The notes below the pieces were generated by a model that saw nothing but the letters and a program-made list of their open reading frames with translations, searched no databases and was not told the origin of the DNA. Below, one piece after another: positions 46,301 through 59,125 of a DNA stretch of 64,000 bases. This DNA comes from Streptomyces sp. NBC_01478 (GTDB lineage: Bacteria; Actinomycetota; Actinomycetes; Streptomycetales; Streptomycetaceae), in NCBI RefSeq assembly GCF_036227225.1, contig NZ_CP109444.1, positions 2,399,501-2,463,500 on the forward strand, written 5' to 3'. Every line of letters begins with the position of its first letter. The stretch's first letter is position 1. The position numbers and the translations under genes were made by a program.

Positions 46301-48237
46301 CCGAGGCCTTCGGCTCGTACGTCCACGAGGCCCACGGGTCCGTCAACAGCGGCGACGGACCGCAGTTCAACTTCTACTACGCGGCGCAGGCCCGGCTGCG
46401 TGAACAAGCGAGCAGGCGTCCACGGGCGGTCGCGAAGGAGGACCGTGACCATCTCGCCGCGCGCTTCGTACCGCCGCGCGGTATGCGGCACGCACGCAAC
46501 CGGCTGGAGGAAACGCACACGGTACTGCTCGACGGGCTGCCGGGCAGCGGCCGACGCACCGCCGCGCTCATGCTGCTGCACGACCTGTCCGACACTCGAG
46601 GCAGTCTGCACGAACTGCCGGACACCTCCGACGACACGGCCACCTTGGCTCTCGACACACAGGACATCGGCGACGGCGACCGGCTGCTGCTGGATCTCTC
46701 GGAGGTGGACGAGTCCCGGTACATCGCGGTCCAGAGCGCGCTCTCCGACTTCCGCGACAGCCTTGTCCGCCACGGTGCCCACCTCGCCGTGGTACTCCCT
46801 CACCATCTCGGCTATCTACTCCGAGGGGAACTGAAACGCCTGACCGTGGAGATCGGCCGTCCCTCGGCGCAGCGCGTTCTGATCACCCATCTCCGGCACG
46901 AGGGCATCGAGCCACCCCAGTCCGAACTGGGCGGCACCCCTCTCACGTCCTACCTGTCGCAGGCCCCGATGCGCGACATCGCCGGACTCGTCGACCGGAT
47001 CCGGCGCTGCCGGGACGTCTCGCCGGCCGACCGGGGTTTCTCCCACTGGCTGACCGAGTCACTGGTCGACCAGCACGACCAGACCGCCCGCGTGGCGGCG
47101 GATCTCACGTCTCAGCGGGACGGGCGGCGCCGAGCGCTGCTGTTGTCCGTGGCCCTGTTCCACGGGACCGCGCCAGGGACCGTACTGCGGGGCGCGAACG
47201 CCCTGCTGGGCATCCTCAGCCATCCCCCGGACCCGCTGCCCCGGCTGGACCGGGCGGACCTGCACGCCGAACTCTCCGACATCGGCGCCGAGGTGAAGCC
47301 GGACGGTCGGGTGCGGTTCCGCATCGTGGGATACGACCGTGCGGTGAGGGATCACTTCTGGACGTTCCTCCCTGACATCCGCAGGCAGTTACGCGACTGG
47401 TTCGACGTATGTCTGGCCGAGCCCTCGCTCGCGCAGTCCGACCGCAAGGAAGCCGTGGCCAGGTTCGCCGCCCAGAGCCTGCGCACCGCGCGCCCCGAGG
47501 ATCTGTCCTGGCTGGCGCACCGGTGGACGGCGGACAAGGCTCCGGCGCACCTCGTCCCAGACGCGGCCCAGGTACTCGCGCTCGGCCTGGACGACGAACA
47601 GCACGGCCGCTACTTCCGACAGCAGATCTACGACTGGAGCACCTCGACGGAGACCGGCATCGGGTTGAGGCGGGTGCTCGTCCTGGTGTGCTCCACGACC
47701 ATGGCCCGCTCGCATCCGGACCAGGCGCTCGTCCGCCTGCACCATCTGGCGCGGCGGACATACGGAGTCGTGGGCGCGGGCGCCCGCCAGGCGCTGCTGG
47801 ACCTGGCGCGGTCGGACCACCGGCTGTACCGGCGGATGCTGGACCGGCTCGGTGCCGGAATCGCCCAGGGCCAGTGGGGCGAGGACCGCGCACTGTTCCT
47901 CGAACTCGCCGACCCGGTAAGGCTCGTGGGGTATCGAAGCGTCCGCGATTCGCTCATCATCTGCTGGAACGGCGTGCTGCGCCGTCCTGTCGAATCCTGG
48001 GCCACACCCCTGGCACGCTGGCTGACCGCGAGCGAGGACGTCCGCCACCGCGACCTAGTGCTCAGGGTGCTCTCCGCCGCCTGCGATACGGACGTCCGGG
48101 TCTCCGGGTGCCTCTACCGCGCCGCCCTGCAATGGCAGCACAGCGACCCGAGCGTGTCCCGTGCCGAGACCGTCTCCGTCCTGCTGCGGAAGATCGACAC
48201 CGCACAGGGCATCGAGTCCTACCCACTCGCCGTCTGA
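46297..48237 (+). CDS. P-loop protein with N-terminal amyloid-like motif (candidate sensor)
   Basis: The 646-residue protein opens with the motif GSYVHEAHGSVNSGDGPQFN (residues 6-25), 13 of 20 identical to the TIR-protein tail. A P-loop follows at residues 80-88 (GLPGSGRRT), where Arg replaces the usual Lys, and a Walker B-like LLLD at 130-133. From about 250 the protein is helical and repetitive, consistent with HEAT-like or other sensor repeats. It is similar in layout to NLR/STAND proteins but much reduced. It starts with GTG inside the stop of the TIR gene. I do not recognise a named family. Confidence 0.75.
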   Translation: MTEAFGSYVHEAHGSVNSGDGPQFNFYYAAQARLREQASRRPRAVAKEDRDHLAARFVPPRGMRHARNRLEETHTVLLDGLPGSGRRTAALMLLHDLSDTRGSLHELPDTSDDTATLALDTQDIGDGDRLLLDLSEVDESRYIAVQSALSDFRDSLVRHGAHLAVVLPHHLGYLLRGELKRLTVEIGRPSAQRVLITHLRHEGIEPPQSELGGTPLTSYLSQAPMRDIAGLVDRIRRCRDVSPADRGFSHWLTESLVDQHDQTARVAADLTSQRDGRRRALLLSVALFHGTAPGTVLRGANALLGILSHPPDPLPRLDRADLHAELSDIGAEVKPDGRVRFRIVGYDRAVRDHFWTFLPDIRRQLRDWFDVCLAEPSLAQSDRKEAVARFAAQSLRTARPEDLSWLAHRWTADKAPAHLVPDAAQVLALGLDDEQHGRYFRQQIYDWSTSTETGIGLRRVLVLVCSTTMARSHPDQALVRLHHLARRTYGVVGAGARQALLDLARSDHRLYRRMLDRLGAGIAQGQWGEDRALFLELADPVRLVGYRSVRDSLIICWNGVLRRPVESWATPLARWLTASEDVRHRDLVLRVLSAACDTDVRVSGCLYRAALQWQHSDPSVSRAETVSVLLRKIDTAQGIESYPLAV

Positions 48238-48263
48238 TCGCGAGCACCCATCGGGGGCCTTCC

Positions 48264-49379
48264 ATGAGTTCTGGACACAAGGCGATGACGCTGTTCGTCA
48301 CCGTCATCCTCGGCCTGCTCCTTGTCATCGTCGGTCTGTGCGCCGACTGGCCGCGCTGGTCCTGGGCCGCGTCCGCCGGGCTGCTGGCGGTGATCGGGAT
48401 GGTGACGAACAGAGTCCTCACGCCGAAGCGCGAGCCGTTCCCCCGCGATCTGCTGCCGGAACCGGATCTCCCACTGCCGGACTCCGCGCGGCAGGACCAG
48501 CGGGTGACCCATGTGGCACTGCCGAGTTCGGTCGCCGACTACGACTTCTCCTTCTCGGCGACGGTGCGTTGGCTGGTGCTGGACGCGCCGTCGGACGCGC
48601 CCTACGTCAACCCCGCCGGCCTGGCGATCGACGCCGTGCTCCAGCGCGCCCGTGCGGTGACGGCCCAACAGCCGCCCCACCGCAGCGCGTTCGTACAGCA
48701 TCAGCTCGACGGCGCCCTGGCGACCATGCGCGTCGATGCCACCGGCCGGGTCACGGCGATGGCGCTGGACGTCTCGCTGAGTCTTCCGGAGCACGACCGG
48801 GAGCGGCTCGCCAAGCTCTCCGACGTACGCAAGGACGAGGACGTCTGGGAGCACGAACGCAACTACGAGCGCAGCAAGCGCGCCTATCTCGGCGAGGACG
48901 TTCTCAAGGACACGGGCAGCGCCGTGGTCTGGTGGCTCTCCCGCAACGAGAAGGAGGTGGAGGGTGCGGTAGACCGGATCGGTCTGCTCGCGCGGCTCTC
49001 CGCCGCGGCCAAGAACGAGACGGTCGCGCCGCCGTTCGAGCACCTGGTGCCTCCGCCGAGGGTCGTCCTCCCCGACGACGGGACCTCGGCCGACTGGCGG
49101 CAGCCGTACGACGGAGGGGACGCAACGGCGTCCGACAACGGCTCCGGGGACGGACTTTCCGTCGACTCGCTGCTGGAGTGGTTCGGTTTCTCCGCCTCCG
49201 ACGCGGATGTCGACCTGTTCGCGAAGCGTCTGATCATCCTCGCGTCGGCTCACGGCAAGATCGAAGCAGTGGACGAGATCAAGCGCCGGTTCGACCCCGA
49301 GCAGGCGGAACAGACGGAACAGGCCGACGACGGACCGGAGGAATCGGCTCCGCCCCAGGATCACGAACCCCCACCCTGA
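48264..49379 (+). CDS. two-pass membrane protein of unknown function
   Basis: The 371-residue protein has two hydrophobic segments at its N-terminus (about residues 8-27 and 32-48), then a long cytoplasmic part. Segments such as FSATVRWLVL, NPAGLAIDAVLQRARAV and WEHERNYERSKRAYLGEDVL, with a charged helical region, suggest an SPFH/band-7-like fold, but I am not certain. The tail is acidic and Pro-rich. It lies 26 bases after the P-loop protein gene and ends the operon. It could be the membrane arm of the system. Confidence 0.65.
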   Translation: MSSGHKAMTLFVTVILGLLLVIVGLCADWPRWSWAASAGLLAVIGMVTNRVLTPKREPFPRDLLPEPDLPLPDSARQDQRVTHVALPSSVADYDFSFSATVRWLVLDAPSDAPYVNPAGLAIDAVLQRARAVTAQQPPHRSAFVQHQLDGALATMRVDATGRVTAMALDVSLSLPEHDRERLAKLSDVRKDEDVWEHERNYERSKRAYLGEDVLKDTGSAVVWWLSRNEKEVEGAVDRIGLLARLSAAAKNETVAPPFEHLVPPPRVVLPDDGTSADWRQPYDGGDATASDNGSGDGLSVDSLLEWFGFSASDADVDLFAKRLIILASAHGKIEAVDEIKRRFDPEQAEQTEQADDGPEESAPPQDHEPPP

Positions 49380-49387
49380 CGAAACGC

Positions 49388-49423
49388 CGAGGCCCGGCTC
49401 CCCCGAAGGGAAACCGGGCCTCG
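49388..49423. terminator. Bidirectional terminator hairpin
   Basis: CGAGGCCCGG and CCGGGCCTCG form a perfect 10-bp stem with a 16-base loop. It lies between the stop of the membrane-protein gene and the convergent metK gene, so it can serve both. Confidence 0.75.
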
Positions 49424-49439
49424 CAACGGCAATCGCGGA

Positions 49440-50648
49440 CTACAGGCCCGCGGCCTTGCGCAGCGCGTCCACGCGGTCGGTGCGCTCCCACGTGAAGTCG
49501 GGGATCTCACGGCCGAAGTGGCCGTACGCGGCGGTCTGGGCGTAGATCGGGCGCAGCAGGTCCAGGTCGCGGATGATGGCGGCCGGACGCAGGTCGAAGA
49601 CCTCGTCGATCGCCTTCTCGATCCGGTCCGTGTCGACCTTGGCCGTGCCGAACGTCTCGACGAACAGGCCCACCGGCTCGGCCTTGCCGATCGCGTACGC
49701 GACCTGCACCTCGCAGCGCGAGGCGAGACCCGCGGCCACGACGTTCTTCGCGACCCAGCGCATCGCGTACGCCGCGGAGCGGTCCACCTTGGAGGGGTCC
49801 TTGCCCGAGAACGCGCCGCCGCCGTGACGGGCCATCCCGCCGTACGTGTCGATGATGATCTTGCGGCCGGTCAGGCCCGCGTCACCCATCGGGCCACCGA
49901 TCTCGAACCGGCCCGTCGGGTTGACCAGCAGGCGGTAGTTCTCCGTGTCCAGCTTGATGCCGTCGTCCAGGAGTGCCTTCAGCTCCGCCTCGACCACGAA
50001 CTCGCGGATGTCGGGAGCGAGCAGCGACTCCAGGTCGATGTCGGACGCGTGCTGCGAGGAGACCACGACCGTGTCGAGGCGGACGGCCTTGTCACCGTCG
50101 TACTCGATGGTGACCTGGGTCTTGCCGTCGGGGCGGAGGTACGGAATGGTCCCGTTCTTCCGGACCTCCGAGAGGCGCTTGGCGAGGCGGTGCGCGAGGA
50201 AGATCGGGAGCGGCATCAGCGTCGGCGTCTCGTCCGTCGCGTAGCCGAACATCAGGCCCTGGTCGCCCGCGCCCTGCTTGTCGAGCTCGTCGTCGTCGCC
50301 CTCGACACGGTTCTCGTACGCCGTGTCGACGCCCTGCGCGATGTCCGGGGACTGCGCACCGATCGACACCGACACCCCGCAGGAGGCGCCGTCGAAGCCC
50401 TTCTTGGAGGAGTCGTAGCCGATCTCCAGGATCTTGTCGCGGACGAGCTGCGCGATGGGCGCGTAGGTCTTGGTGGTGACCTCGCCGGCCACGTGCACCA
50501 GGCCGGTCGTGATCAGCGTCTCGACGGCGACCCGGGAGGTCGGGTCCTCCGCCAGAAGCGCGTCGAGAATGGTGTCGCTGATCTGGTCAGCGATCTTGTC
50601 GGGGTGACCTTCGGTCACGGACTCCGAGGTGAAAAGACGACGGGACAC
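49440..50648 (-). CDS. metK: S-adenosylmethionine synthetase
   Basis: The 402-residue enzyme makes S-adenosylmethionine from methionine and ATP. Signatures: [20 protein letters not shown], the hexapeptide [12 protein letters not shown], and [23 protein letters not shown] at 50648 ([11 protein letters not shown]) gives the family length; a longer frame upstream is not conserved. About 240 bases of leader separate it from coaBC; I saw no known SAM riboswitch there. Confidence 0.97.
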   Translation of the reverse strand: MSRRLFTSESVTEGHPDKIADQISDTILDALLAEDPTSRVAVETLITTGLVHVAGEVTTKTYAPIAQLVRDKILEIGYDSSKKGFDGASCGVSVSIGAQSPDIAQGVDTAYENRVEGDDDELDKQGAGDQGLMFGYATDETPTLMPLPIFLAHRLAKRLSEVRKNGTIPYLRPDGKTQVTIEYDGDKAVRLDTVVVSSQHASDIDLESLLAPDIREFVVEAELKALLDDGIKLDTENYRLLVNPTGRFEIGGPMGDAGLTGRKIIIDTYGGMARHGGGAFSGKDPSKVDRSAAYAMRWVAKNVVAAGLASRCEVQVAYAIGKAEPVGLFVETFGTAKVDTDRIEKAIDEVFDLRPAAIIRDLDLLRPIYAQTAAYGHFGREIPDFTWERTDRVDALRKAAGL

Positions 50649-50886
50649 AACGCTCCCTGAGGTTGCAGCGGCTGCTGGCTGATCATTGGCGGACGGACGG
50701 GAGCTGCGCCCGACGTCGTCCGAGAACAGTTTATCGGTCGCGGTCGGCAGACGGTCCCCCTGTCTCGTCTCTCGGGAAACCCTGTGACCTGCGGCACGCG
50801 CATTTTGCCGAATGCCGGGTGCCGTTGGCCAGAGCCGCCACGCACGAATGTCAGGTTTCAGCGAACTGACAGATGGCTGAAACAAA

Positions 50887-52089
50887 TCAGGAGAGACGGT
50901 GTGCGACCAGGTCCCACACGGTCTCGGCCAGGGCTTCCTTCGGGCCGTGGGGAACAGCGGTCTCACTGCCGTCGGCACCCAGCACCACGGCCTCGTTCTC
51001 CTCGGAACCGAACGTCTTGCGCTCCCCCACCTCGTTCACCACCAGCAGATCGCACCCCTTGCGGGCCAGTTTGGTACGGCCGTTGGCGAGGACGTTGTCC
51101 GTCTCGGCGGCGAACCCGACGACCACCTGTCCGGGGCGGGCCCGGTCGGCGGAGATCTCCGCGAGGATGTCCGGATTCCGCACCAGGACGATGGGGTCGG
51201 GCTCCTTGTCGTCCTTCTTCTTGATCTTCCCGGCCGCGTACTCGGCCGGGCGGAAGTCCGCGACCGCCGCGGCCATGACGACCGCGTCCGCGTCGGCGGC
51301 GGCCTTCAGCACCGCCTCCCGCAGTTGTACGGCGGTCCCGACCGGGACGACGTCCACGCCCGCCGGGTCCGGCAGTCCGGTGTTCGCGGCGATCAGCGTG
51401 ACCCGGGCGCCCCGGGCGGCGGCGGTGCGCGCGAGGGCGTAACCCTGTTTGCCGGAGGAGCGGTTGCCGAGGAAGCGGACCGGGTCGAGGGGCTCGCGGG
51501 TGCCGCCGGCGCTGACGACGACGTGCCGGCCCTTGAGGTCGGGCTCGGTGACGCCCCGCGCGAGCACCCGGCGGCAGACCTCGAAGATCTCGACAGGGTC
51601 GGGCAGCCGGCCCTTGCCGGTGTCGACGCCGGTCAGCCGACCGACGGCCGGTTCGATCACCACGGCACCGCGGCGGCGCAGTGTCGCCACGTTCTCCTGG
51701 GTGGCCGGGTGTTCCCACATCTCCGTGTGCATGGCGGGCGCGAAGACGACCGGACAGCGGGCGGTGAGGAGGGTGTTGGTGAGCAGGTCGTCGGCCAGGC
51801 CGTGGGCCGCCTTCGCCAGCATGTCCGTCGTCGCCGGTGCCACCACCACCAGGTCGGCGCTCTGGCCGATGCGCACGTGCGGGACCTCGTGGACGTCGTC
51901 CCACACCTCGGTCGAGACGGGGTGCCCGGAGAGCGCGGACCAGGTCGCCGCGCCGACGAAGTGCAGGGCGGCCGCGGTGGGGACGACACGGACGTCATGA
52001 CCCGACTCCGTCAGTCTGCGCAGCAGTTCGCACGCCTTGTACGCGGCGATGCCACCGCTGACCCCCAGAACGACCTTGGGCTTGTCCAC
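50887..52089 (-). CDS. coaBC: bifunctional phosphopantothenoylcysteine decarboxylase/synthetase
   Basis: The 400-residue enzyme carries out two steps of coenzyme A synthesis. The N-terminal CoaC flavoprotein half (about 1-185) has [19 protein letters not shown] and [17 protein letters not shown], where His replaces the Asn of the usual PAMNxxMW. The C-terminal CoaB half has [26 protein letters not shown] and [23 protein letters not shown] at 52089 with GGGGAGAG upstream is the start; the ORF reaches further only by chance. Confidence 0.96.
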   Translation of the reverse strand: MDKPKVVLGVSGGIAAYKACELLRRLTESGHDVRVVPTAAALHFVGAATWSALSGHPVSTEVWDDVHEVPHVRIGQSADLVVVAPATTDMLAKAAHGLADDLLTNTLLTARCPVVFAPAMHTEMWEHPATQENVATLRRRGAVVIEPAVGRLTGVDTGKGRLPDPVEIFEVCRRVLARGVTEPDLKGRHVVVSAGGTREPLDPVRFLGNRSSGKQGYALARTAAARGARVTLIAANTGLPDPAGVDVVPVGTAVQLREAVLKAAADADAVVMAAAVADFRPAEYAAGKIKKKDDKEPDPIVLVRNPDILAEISADRARPGQVVVGFAAETDNVLANGRTKLARKGCDLLVVNEVGERKTFGSEENEAVVLGADGSETAVPHGPKEALAETVWDLVAHRLS

Positions 52090-52237
52090 CGTCTCTCCCC
52101 GAACTCGGAAACGTGCGTGCGACTCGTGCGTTCCGTACGACTCCATGCTGCGTCACAGCGGGGGACGACCCCCGCACCCCCGAGCAGACCACAGGCCCGA
52201 CAGTCGCTGCCGGGCCTGTGGATAAAGCTGCTGCGGC

Positions 52238-52510
52238 TCAGGTCGCGGGGCCCTCGACGGCCTCGGAGGTGAGCAGACCCGCGTTGATCTCGCGCAGGGC
52301 GATGGAGAGCGGCTTCTCGTGGACATGCGTGTCGACGAGCGGACCGACGTACTCAAGCAGGCCCTCGCCGAGCTGCGAGTAGTACGCGTTGATCTGACGG
52401 GCGCGCTTGGCGGCGTAGATCACGAGGCTGTACTTCGAGTCGGTGGCCTCGAGGAGCTCGTCGATCGGAGGGTTGATGATGCCCTCGGGAGCGGTGATGG
52501 AAGAGGACAC
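52238..52510 (-). CDS. rpoZ: RNA polymerase omega subunit
   Basis: The 90-residue protein is the omega subunit that stabilises beta' in RNA polymerase. The family core is [34 protein letters not shown], followed by [22 protein letters not shown] at 52510 has GGAAGG upstream and gives the normal length. It follows gmk by 40 bases, the usual gmk-rpoZ order. Confidence 0.96.
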   Translation of the reverse strand: MSSSITAPEGIINPPIDELLEATDSKYSLVIYAAKRARQINAYYSQLGEGLLEYVGPLVDTHVHEKPLSIALREINAGLLTSEAVEGPAT

Positions 52511-52550
52511 GCTCTGCCTTCCGAAAGATGGGATGAGATCGGAAAAACGA

Positions 52551-53144
52551 TCACACAACTTCCATCAAGGCTAGCAGCTCGCGCGCTACGTCCTCGACGG
52601 AGGTGTTGACCAGGGTCGCGTCGAACTCGGGCTCCGCCGCCAGTTCGACCTTGGCCGCGTCCAGGCGGCGCTCGATCACCTCGGGCGGCTCGGTGCCCCG
52701 TCCGGTGAGCCTGCGCACCAGTTCCTCCCAGGAGGGGGGAGCCAGGAACACGGAGTGGGCCTCGGACATGGACTCGCGGACCTGCCGGGCGCCCTGGAGG
52801 TCGATCTCCAGCAGCACCGGTACGCCGGACTCCAGGTGCTCGAGTACGGCGGTACGCGGTGTGCCGTAGCGATTGCCGGCGAATTCGGCCCACTCCAGCA
52901 GCTCGCCGTTGGCGATCAGCTTGTCCATCTCCTCGTCGGAGACGAAGAAGTAGTGGACGCCGTGCTTCTCGCCGGGGCGGGGCCTACGGGTCGTCGCCGA
53001 CACCGAGAGCCACACCTCGGGGTGTTCCTTGCGCATATGGGCGACGACCGTGCTCTTGCCGACCCCAGAGGGGCCGGAGAGCACGGTCAGCCGCGGACGT
53101 ACGTCCGGGGGCTCGGGGGTCGTCCCCCGGAATGTTGCAGCCAT
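52551..53144 (-). CDS. gmk: guanylate kinase
   Basis: The 197-residue enzyme phosphorylates GMP to GDP. It has the P-loop [16 protein letters not shown], the GMP-binding segment [21 protein letters not shown], and a LID region [16 protein letters not shown]. It lies between mihF and rpoZ on the same strand. Confidence 0.97.
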   Translation of the reverse strand: MAATFRGTTPEPPDVRPRLTVLSGPSGVGKSTVVAHMRKEHPEVWLSVSATTRRPRPGEKHGVHYFFVSDEEMDKLIANGELLEWAEFAGNRYGTPRTAVLEHLESGVPVLLEIDLQGARQVRESMSEAHSVFLAPPSWEELVRRLTGRGTEPPEVIERRLDAAKVELAAEPEFDATLVNTSVEDVARELLALMEVV

Positions 53145-53203
53145 GCAGCGATTATTCCAGCAATCCCGGTGTGCCCGGGACTCCTGGTCCGGAGTACCCG
53201 GAC

Positions 53204-53527
53204 TCAGGAACCAGTGCTGCCGAACTCACGCTCCAGGGAGGCGATCTGGTTGGAACCAAGGCCACGGACACGGCGGCTCTCGGAGATACCGAGTCGCTCC
53301 ATGATCTGCTTGGCGCGGACCTTGCCCACGCCGGGCAGGGACTCAAGCAGGGCGGAGACCTTCATCTTGCCGATGACGTCGTTCTCCTGGCCCTGCTTGA
53401 TCACGTCATGCAGGGAGGCGCCGGAGTGCTTGAGTCGATTCTTGACCTCGGCCCGCTCCCGGCGAGCCGCGGCGGCCTTTTCGAGCGCGGCTGCGCGCTG
53501 TTCAGGGGTAAGGGGCGGAAGAGCCAC
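53204..53527 (-). CDS. mihF: actinobacterial integration host factor
   Basis: The 107-residue basic protein is the actinobacterial IHF (sIHF/mIHF), a nucleoid protein that bends and compacts DNA and influences development and antibiotic production in Streptomyces. It is unrelated in sequence to E. coli IHF. It has the H2TH/helix-two-turn-helix core [36 protein letters not shown]. The GTG at 53527 with GAGGTGA upstream matches the length of the S. coelicolor protein as I remember it. Confidence 0.95.
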   Translation of the reverse strand: MALPPLTPEQRAAALEKAAAARRERAEVKNRLKHSGASLHDVIKQGQENDVIGKMKVSALLESLPGVGKVRAKQIMERLGISESRRVRGLGSNQIASLEREFGSTGS

Positions 53528-53816
53528 GCCTACGTCACCTCGGATGTCGAACTGTCGGATACGGACCGGTGAGGAACCTAGTCGCCCCACACCTGGGGAG
53601 CTACGAGCAACACGCTTGCCCGTTGACTCTGCTCGGAGACTAGCGGCCAGGGACGCCAGAGTCAGCGAGAACAGAGGAAAAGTCCTGGTCAGCCTGCGCC
53701 AGGCCGGACATTCCAGACATAACGCCCCGGATTTGAGGATGTATTCAGACTCAAGTCACTCCGGAGCCGGTCGTCGAGCCACTCATCGGAGGACTCGATC
53801 GACCCGTTCGAACACC

Positions 53817-54662
53817 TCAGACGGTCGCAAAGGCGACGCGGATCTCCTCCGCGAAGCGATCCGAGGCCCCCTGGAGCGCTCCCACATCGGGACCGTGACG
53901 TAGAACACCTCGGCTCACGTTCGGGACGACATTGCGCAGCACCCTCCCGAACACCCCCGGGAGATCGGCCGGAGTGGCCCCCTGCGCCCCGATGCCGGGC
54001 GCGAGGATCGGACCGTTGACCGCGAGGTCGTACGACGACAGGTCGCCCAGGGTCGCGCCGACGACGGCCCCGAAAGACCCCAGCGGCTCCTCCCCCGCGT
54101 TCTCGGCGGCCAGGTGGGCCAGCATGGTCGCTCCGATGTTCCGGCCGTCCGCGCGGACCGCGTGCTGCACCTCGCCGCCCTCCGGGTTGGAGGTCAGCGC
54201 GAGCACGAAGAGGCCGGCGCCGCTCTCCCGTGCCAGTTCGATCGCCGGGGCGAGCGAGCCGTAGCCGAGATACGGGGAGACGGTCAGCGCGTCGGAGAAC
54301 AGCGGGGAGTCCTTCCGGAGGAAGGACTCGGCGTACGCGGCCATGGTCGAGCCGATGTCGCCGCGCTTGGCGTCCATCACGACCAGGGCGCCGGCCGCCC
54401 GCGCCTCCTCGACGGACTTCTCCAGGACGGCGATCCCGCGCGAGCCGAAGCGCTCGAAGAAGGCGCTCTGCGGCTTGAGGACGGCGACCCGGTCGGCGAG
54501 CGCCTCGACGACCGTGCGGCTGAACCGCTCCAGGCCGGCGACGTCGTCGTTCAGGCCCCACTCGGTGAGCAGCGAGGCGTGCGGGTCGATGCCGACGCAG
54601 AGCGGGCCGCGCTCGTCCATGGCTGTGCGGAGGCGGGCACCGAAGGGTTCGAGGGGGCTCAT
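53817..54662 (-). CDS. pyrF: orotidine 5'-phosphate decarboxylase
   Basis: The 281-residue enzyme converts OMP to UMP, the last step of UMP synthesis. It is the longer (class 2) type found in actinobacteria, with LCVGIDPHASLLTEWGL, LKPQSAFFERFGSRG, the lysine motif LVVMDAKRGDIGSTM, and a C-terminal LAPGIGAQGATP. It overlaps pyrD by 4 bases (ATGA). A gap of about 290 bases separates it from mihF. Confidence 0.97.
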   Translation of the reverse strand: MSPLEPFGARLRTAMDERGPLCVGIDPHASLLTEWGLNDDVAGLERFSRTVVEALADRVAVLKPQSAFFERFGSRGIAVLEKSVEEARAAGALVVMDAKRGDIGSTMAAYAESFLRKDSPLFSDALTVSPYLGYGSLAPAIELARESGAGLFVLALTSNPEGGEVQHAVRADGRNIGATMLAHLAAENAGEEPLGSFGAVVGATLGDLSSYDLAVNGPILAPGIGAQGATPADLPGVFGRVLRNVVPNVSRGVLRHGPDVGALQGASDRFAEEIRVAFATV

Positions 54663-55765
54663 ACCGGCTTCCTTGCGTCGGCGCCGACCGCGTCGGCGAG
54701 GGTGGCGTACGGGCTCGTGCGCAGGCGTGCGGCGAGGCCCTTGTGGATGGCGCGGCCCCAGAAGGGCCCTTCGTAGATGAAGGCGCTGTAGCCCTGCACG
54801 AGGGTGGCACCGGCGAGGATGCGCTGCCAGGCGTCCTCCGCGTTCTCGATGCCGCCGACGCCCACGAGGGTGATGCGGTCGCCCACGCGCGCGTAGAGGC
54901 GGCGCAGTACCTCCAGGGAGCGAGCCTTCAGCGGTGCTCCCGACAGTCCGCCGGTCTCCTTGACGAGTTCGGGTCCGGATTCCAAACCGAGGCCCTCGCG
55001 CGCGATGGTCGTGTTCGTGGCGATGATCCCGTCCAGGCCGAGTTCCACGGCGAGGTCGGCGACCGCGTCGACGTCCTCGTCCGCGAGGTCCGGCGCGATC
55101 TTCACCAGGAGCGGGACGCGGCGGTCGGTCACCGCGCGGTCGGCGGCCTCGCGCACGGCGGTCAGCAGCGGGCGCAGCGCCTCGGTCGCCTGGAGGTTGC
55201 GCAGCCCGGGCGTGTTGGGCGACGACACGTTCACCACGAGATAGTCGGCGTGCCGGGCGAGTCGCTCGGTCGACTTCACGTAGTCGCCGACGGCCTCCTC
55301 CTCGGGTACGACCTTGGTCTTGCCGATGTTGACGCCCACGACGGTCCGGAAGACCGCCTCACGAGCCGCCAGCCGGTCCGCCACGGCCGCGGAGCCCTCG
55401 TTGTTGAAGCCCATGCGGTTGATCAGCGCCCGGTCCGGCACAAGGCGGAACAGCCGCTTCTTGGGGTTGCCGGGCTGCGGCTCCCCCGTGACCGTGCCGA
55501 TCTCGACATGGTCGAAGCCGAGCATCGACATGCCGTCGATCGCCACCGCGTTCTTGTCGAACCCGGCCGCGAGCCCGAACGGGCCGTGCATGCGCAGCCC
55601 GAAGGCCTCGGTGCGCAGTTCCTCGAACCGGGGCGCGAGAGCGGCGGCGACGAACGTGCGCAGTACGGGGATGCGGACGGCGAGCCGGATCCAGCGGAAG
55701 GCGAGGTGGTGGGCCTGCTCCGGGTCCATCCGTTTGAAGACGAGACTGAAGAAGATCTTGTACAT
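54659..55765 (-). CDS. pyrD: dihydroorotate dehydrogenase (quinone)
   Basis: The 368-residue enzyme oxidises dihydroorotate to orotate with a quinone acceptor. The N-terminal extension [20 protein letters not shown], absent in class 1, marks the membrane-associated class 2. FMN and substrate motifs are [31 protein letters not shown], and [14 protein letters not shown]. The start lies directly behind a 16-bp hairpin that separates it from carB; it overlaps pyrF at the other end. Confidence 0.97.
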   Translation of the reverse strand: MYKIFFSLVFKRMDPEQAHHLAFRWIRLAVRIPVLRTFVAAALAPRFEELRTEAFGLRMHGPFGLAAGFDKNAVAIDGMSMLGFDHVEIGTVTGEPQPGNPKKRLFRLVPDRALINRMGFNNEGSAAVADRLAAREAVFRTVVGVNIGKTKVVPEEEAVGDYVKSTERLARHADYLVVNVSSPNTPGLRNLQATEALRPLLTAVREAADRAVTDRRVPLLVKIAPDLADEDVDAVADLAVELGLDGIIATNTTIAREGLGLESGPELVKETGGLSGAPLKARSLEVLRRLYARVGDRITLVGVGGIENAEDAWQRILAGATLVQGYSAFIYEGPFWGRAIHKGLAARLRTSPYATLADAVGADARKPV

Positions 55766-55776
55766 GGTGTCCTCAT

Positions 55777-55812
55777 GAAGAGGGGGACACCGTTTCCGGT
55801 GTCCCCCTCTTC
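55777..55812. terminator. Perfect 16-bp hairpin between carB and pyrD
   Basis: GAAGAGGGGGACACCG and CGGTGTCCCCCTCTTC are perfectly complementary with a TTTC/GAAA loop. This is the strongest hairpin in the window. It starts 5 bases after the stop of carB and ends 12 bases before pyrD. Transcripts from the pyr promoter would meet it, so it is a terminator or attenuator that may lower pyrD-pyrF expression. Confidence 0.8.
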
Positions 55813-55816
55813 AGCG

Positions 55817-59117
<3,301 letters not shown>

Positions 59118-59125
<8 letters not shown>

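Noticed and set aside
50649..50886. SAM riboswitch ahead of metK
   Set aside because: I could not recognise any conserved SAM aptamer block in this leader; a covariance search would decide.
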